This document shows positions 53,970 to 64,000 of a stretch of 64,000 bases of DNA, piece by piece; position 1 is the stretch's first letter, and every line of letters starts with the position of its first letter. Source of the stretch: Acrocarpospora phusangensis (lineage in GTDB: Bacteria > Actinomycetota > Actinomycetes > Streptosporangiales > Streptosporangiaceae); contig NZ_BOOA01000029.1 of the NCBI RefSeq assembly GCF_016862995.1, forward strand, positions 1 through 64,000, read 5' to 3'. Under the pieces are notes generated by a model. The model had not been told where the DNA came from. It saw only the letters and a program-made list of their open reading frames with translations, and searched no databases. Position numbers and translations under genes: made by a program.

Positions 53970-54169
53970 TTGACACGTACTCTGTGTTCTGCCAAAGACC
54001 GCCGGTCGTCTTCGGGTGCCTACAAGCCCGTTGACCGAAGGATCCACGTGAGTGGACGGCCCGCGCAGGTGTGGATGTGAGCTTCGCTAGTCGTGAGCCC
54101 CGTGCGCCCTGCGCCGGGGCTTGTTCGTTTTTCACGCCTTCGCCGGTGGCACATCTGGAAGGAGGGCCC
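53970..54169 (+). promoter_or_regulatory. rplJ promoter/leader region (L10 leader)
   Basis: A consensus -35 ttgaca (53970-53975) begins a ~190-base untranslated leader before rplJ. The leader contains several complementary segments and ends in a terminator hairpin. This is the place and layout of the L10-L12 autoregulatory leader, in which excess L10 binds its mRNA. I did not fold it fully. Confidence 0.6.
54096..54132 (+). terminator. Leader terminator (attenuator) upstream of rplJ
   Basis: Agccccg pairs with cggggct (7 bp) and an inner gcgc/gcgc extends the stem; a bulged T and a 3-nt loop complete it. The tail tgttcgttttt is U-rich. It ends 38 bases before the rplJ ATG, so read-through must be regulated. 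Confidence 0.65.
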
Positions 54170-54694
54170 ATGGCGAAGTCGGAGAAGACCGGCGCGGTCG
54201 CCGAGCTCACGAGCGAGTTCGACAGCTCCAGCGCCGCTGTTCTGACCGAATACCGCGGTCTCACCGTCGCCCAGCTCAAGCAGCTGCGCGTTTCTCTCGG
54301 TGGGAATGCGAAGTTCGCCGTGGCGAAGAACACGCTGACCAAGATCGCGGCGAACAACGCCGGGATCACCGTCCTCGACGGGCTGCTGAACGGCCCGACC
54401 GCGATCGCCTTCGTCAAGGGCGACGTGGTGGAGGCGGCCAAGGGTCTGCGTGAGTTCGCCAAGGCCAACCCCCTTCTGGTGATCAAGGGCGGTGTCGTCG
54501 ACGGTAAGGCGATGACCCCGGCCGAGATCTCCAAGCTGGCTGACCTTGAGTCCCGTGAGGTGCTCCTCGCGAAGCTGGCCGGCGCCCTGAAGGCCAAGCA
54601 GTCCCAGGCTGCCGCCACCTTCGCCGCGCTGCCCACGCAGATGGCTCGACTGGCCGAAGCCCTGCGCGTCAAGCGCGAAGAGGCCGGCGAGTAA
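54170..54694 (+). CDS. rplJ: 50S ribosomal protein L10
   Basis: The ATG at 54170 follows ggaagga and gives [13 protein letters not shown]. The 174-residue L10 has [27 protein letters not shown] and GPTAIAF, with the C-terminal helix that binds L7/L12 dimers. The frame open upstream to 54071 runs through the leader hairpin and is not coding. Confidence 0.96.
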   Translation: MAKSEKTGAVAELTSEFDSSSAAVLTEYRGLTVAQLKQLRVSLGGNAKFAVAKNTLTKIAANNAGITVLDGLLNGPTAIAFVKGDVVEAAKGLREFAKANPLLVIKGGVVDGKAMTPAEISKLADLESREVLLAKLAGALKAKQSQAAATFAALPTQMARLAEALRVKREEAGE

Positions 54695-54772
54695 TCAGGA
54701 AGGTCCGCGAAAGCGGGGGGAAACGCAGACCGCGGTCCCTTTTAACGTAGCTAGATTCACTGGAGGAACACC

Positions 54773-55159
54773 ATGGCGAAGCTCAGCACCGACGAGCTGC
54801 TCGAGACCTTCAAGGAGATGACCCTCCTTGAGCTGTCCGACTTCGTGAAGCTCTTCGAGGAGACCTTCGACGTCAAGGCCGCCGCCCCGGTCGCCGTCGC
54901 GGGCCCGGCCGGTCCGGCCGCCGCCGTCGAAGAGGTTGAGGAGCAGGACGAGTTCGAGGTCATCCTCGAGTCGGCCGGCGACAAGAAGATCCAGGTCATC
55001 AAGGAGATCCGTACCCTCACGAGCCTGGGCCTCAAGGAGGCCAAGGACCTGGTGGACGGCGCTCCCAAGTCCGTCTTCGACGGCAAGGTCAGCAAGGAGC
55101 AGGCGGAGAAGGCCAAGGCTGCCCTCGAGGGCGCCGGCGCCAGCGTCACCGTCAAGTAA
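54773..55159 (+). CDS. rplL: 50S ribosomal protein L7/L12
   Basis: The 128-residue product has an N-terminal dimer domain ([21 protein letters not shown] split by family), an Ala/Pro/Val hinge and a C-terminal factor-binding domain ([32 protein letters not shown]). Ggagg precedes the ATG. It recruits elongation factors on the stalk. Confidence 0.97.
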   Translation: MAKLSTDELLETFKEMTLLELSDFVKLFEETFDVKAAAPVAVAGPAGPAAAVEEVEEQDEFEVILESAGDKKIQVIKEIRTLTSLGLKEAKDLVDGAPKSVFDGKVSKEQAEKAKAALEGAGASVTVK

Positions 55160-55181
55160 CGCTTGTCAGATCCTGTCCGAT

Positions 55182-55213
55182 AGGAGCGGTTCACTTCGGT
55201 GGGCCGCTCCTTT
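55182..55213 (+). terminator. Intrinsic terminator with UUCG tetraloop after rplL
   Basis: A 13-bp stem (two G-T pairs), aggagcggttcac with gtgggccgctcct, closes a ttcg tetraloop and is followed by tt. It ends the rplJ-rplL transcript. Confidence 0.8.
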
Positions 55214-55279
55214 CGCGTTCCTATACCGTGCCCTGTGTGGGCGTAGAAGCAGGCGGAGAGATCGTCTCCGGAGGCCGGG

Positions 55280-55771
55280 GTGGCGCGTGACGTGCGCCGG
55301 GCGCCGGCCCGGCTGAACGCCGCTCTGGCCATGCTCGCGGCGGGCTTCACGGCCCTGGGCTGGCTGGCCTGGCAGGGCAGGGCCGAGGAGCTGGCACTGG
55401 CCGCGGACCGGCAGGCCGCCGTGCAGGCCGCCGCCACCCACGCGATCAACCTGATGTCGCTGGACCACCGCTCGATCGACTCCACCCTCAACCGCATCCT
55501 GGCCACCTCCACCGGCGAGGCCAAGGCGGGCTACCAGGGCACGATGCGGGAGGTCGCGCTGGCCAACAAGGTCCAGCAGACGGGGGTGCTCCGGGCGGCC
55601 GGGCTGGCCTCCTACAACGCCAGGAGCGCGCAGGTGCTCGTGGTGGCGGACGCGGTGATCGACTGGGCGGACCGGGACGATCCGGCCGAGGAGCGGTTCA
55701 CCCGCTGGCGGATGACCGTGGTCAAGGAGTCCGGCAAGTGGCTGGTGTCCCGGGCGGAGCTGGTCCCGTGA
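55280..55771 (+). CDS. Mce-associated-like membrane protein (first of pair)
   Basis: The 163-residue product has one N-terminal helix (about 13-29, LAMLAAGFTALGWLAW) and an outer alpha+beta domain of SnoaL/NTF2 shape. HAINLMSLDHRSIDSTLNRIL is a typical Mce-associated motif and WRMTVVKESGKWLVSRAELV its final strands. The GTG has ggagg upstream. The stop overlaps the next GTG (GTGA). No mce genes are present, so its partner is elsewhere or it acts differently. Confidence 0.6.
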   Translation: MARDVRRAPARLNAALAMLAAGFTALGWLAWQGRAEELALAADRQAAVQAAATHAINLMSLDHRSIDSTLNRILATSTGEAKAGYQGTMREVALANKVQQTGVLRAAGLASYNARSAQVLVVADAVIDWADRDDPAEERFTRWRMTVVKESGKWLVSRAELVP

Positions 55772-56274
55772 AACTCCGGCTGACCGCCTTCCTGGCCGTC
55801 CTGGCGGTCGCCGCGGGCGTCGCGGCCGGGTGGGTGTTCCTGGACCAGCGGCGGATGGCGGAGGGCCGTGCGGCGGGCCAGGAGGCGGCCAACGCGGCCG
55901 TCACGTACGCGGCGGACATGTTGTCCTACGACTACCGGACGATCCAGGAGGATCGGGCCCGGGCCCGGGCACACGCCACCGGCGATCTGGTGGGCCGGCT
56001 GGACCGCCTCGCGAAGACGCTCGCCCCGGCCGCCGCGCGCCAGAAAACGGTGCAACAGGCTGTAGTCGCCGGAGCCGCCGTGGAATCCGCGACGCCGGAC
56101 GAGGCCCGCGTACTGGTCTTCCTCAATGTCACGACGTCCTCGTCCGAAACCACGTCGGAGAGCCCGCGGCAGCAGGTGGTCCAGAACAGAGCACGCCTGG
56201 TCATGGTACGAATCGATGATCGTTGGCTGGTTTCGGACCTTTCGACCCTCCTGGGTAACACGCCCATCCGGTGA
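55768..56274 (+). CDS. Mce-associated-like membrane protein (second of pair)
   Basis: The GTG at 55768 overlaps the previous stop; the earlier in-frame start at 55738 is inside that gene and unnecessary. The 168-residue product has a membrane helix (about 5-24) and the same fold pattern as its neighbour: YAADMLSYDYRTIQED matches HAINLMSLDHRSIDS, and VMVRIDDRWLVSDLS matches VVKESGKWLVS. The two look like an ancient duplication. Confidence 0.6.
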   Translation: MKLRLTAFLAVLAVAAGVAAGWVFLDQRRMAEGRAAGQEAANAAVTYAADMLSYDYRTIQEDRARARAHATGDLVGRLDRLAKTLAPAAARQKTVQQAVVAGAAVESATPDEARVLVFLNVTTSSSETTSESPRQQVVQNRARLVMVRIDDRWLVSDLSTLLGNTPIR

Positions 56275-56697
56275 GCCGCGTTATTCAATTGTTAGTCAAG
56301 GTTGGGTTTAGCCCCACCCCCGGCGGGGATGCCCAATGCACGGCAGCGGTCGACCGTCGGTCAACGTTCGGTCCTGCGCGTGACAGAGCGTTAGCTGCAC
56401 CCGGTCCAGGGTATCGACAGGGTCTCGCGGCTTTCGAATGTGGCGCGGAGGGGAAAAACCCAGCGTGGTGGCCATTGGTTAGCGGAAATGTCGGCTCTCG
56501 GGCTTGACGTTTCGGCGCAGACGGGTGATGCTGCCAGCAACGTGGAGCGCAGAGCGAGAGCGGAGTGGACAGGTGTATGCCCATCGGCTACACTGCCCCT
56601 TTGCGCTGCCCTTTGACGACCGCTTCTCTCAGTAACCTTGCTGCATGGTCGTCTGGCGTGCGTGTAGTCAGTCCGCGAGCCCTCGGAAGGACATCTG
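56275..56697 (+). other. 423-bp rpoBC upstream region
   Basis: There is no supported gene here: the short open frames lack ribosome-binding sites and family features. It holds at least one good promoter (56566-56594), a second -35-like ttgacg at 56504-56509 with gatgct 17 bp later, and another ttgacg at 56613-56618 with a poorly spaced -10. Tandem promoters with a leader of ~100 bases would suit RNA polymerase genes. Confidence 0.6.
56566..56594 (+). promoter_or_regulatory. Probable rpoBC promoter
   Basis: Tggaca (-35, five of six matches), a 17-bp spacer and tacact (-10, four of six). Transcription would start near 56601, about 97 bases before the rpoB TTG. Confidence 0.6.
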
Positions 56698-60162
<3,465 letters not shown>

Positions 60163-60177
60163 GGGGGAGATAGCACA

Positions 60178-64000
<3,823 letters not shown>

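Noticed and set aside
56275-56507. Small plus-strand frame upstream of rpoB
   Set aside because: No ribosome-binding site or recognisable feature; the stretch is better explained as promoter/leader.

Overview
The window is from a high-GC actinomycete chromosome. Support comes from GC-rich third codon positions, frequent GTG/TTG starts, a TTG-started rpoB, an IdeR/DtxR regulator, Mce-associated-type proteins, and the actinobacterial order aspC-like gene, tRNA-Trp, secE, nusG, rplK, rplA, lipoprotein gene, rplJ, rplL, (mam-like pair), rpoB, rpoC. Gene content fits Streptosporangiales (Nonomuraea/Streptosporangium-like), but that assignment is inference. Both edges cut genes: a DUF11-repeat surface protein on the left and rpoC on the right.

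Layout. 0-4.8 kb: secreted DUF11-type surface proteins and a teichoic-acid-style GT2 glycosyltransferase. 4.8-7.4 kb: an ECF nickel/cobalt importer (CbiMN, CbiQ, CbiO) behind a Nur-box-like site. 7.3-15.2 kb: a potassium channel, a STAS antagonist, two beta-oxidation-type enzymes, a rhomboid protease, a BlaI-like repressor, serC, a regulator with two LuxR helix-turn-helix domains, and a Tat-exported animal-type haem peroxidase. 15.3-25.2 kb: a membrane protein with an extracellular type I periplasmic-binding domain, citrate synthase, pdxH, an MFS exporter, IdeR, a PAS-GAF-PP2C-HATPase phosphatase and an alpha/beta hydrolase. 25.2-28.3 kb: a three-gene membrane operon, including a 54-codon gene, and a long-chain-type acyl-CoA dehydrogenase.

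28.5-37.5 kb is a cell-envelope island. Three secreted proteins share a C-terminal P-x-G-G-(A/V)-x-T-G motif, a membrane helix and a basic tail. They are interleaved with two class F/E-like sortases, in the order substrate-sortase, then substrate-substrate-sortase. Next come an acidic low-complexity protein, a secreted protein whose tail is almost half histidine, and a divergent L,D-transpeptidase carrying octapeptide RY-repeats. I consider this island the most interesting part of the window.

37.6-48.9 kb: thiolase, an OmpR-type two-component system with a secreted DUF5666-like neighbour, a methyltransferase, two tandem STAND ATPases that lack a DNA-binding domain, an ECF sigma factor with an overlapping membrane (anti-sigma-like) gene, and an adenosine-deaminase-like hydrolase. 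48.9-64 kb is the conserved secretion, transcription and ribosome cluster, with an L10 leader terminator and good hairpin terminators.

Functions rest on motifs read by eye. No database search was run.
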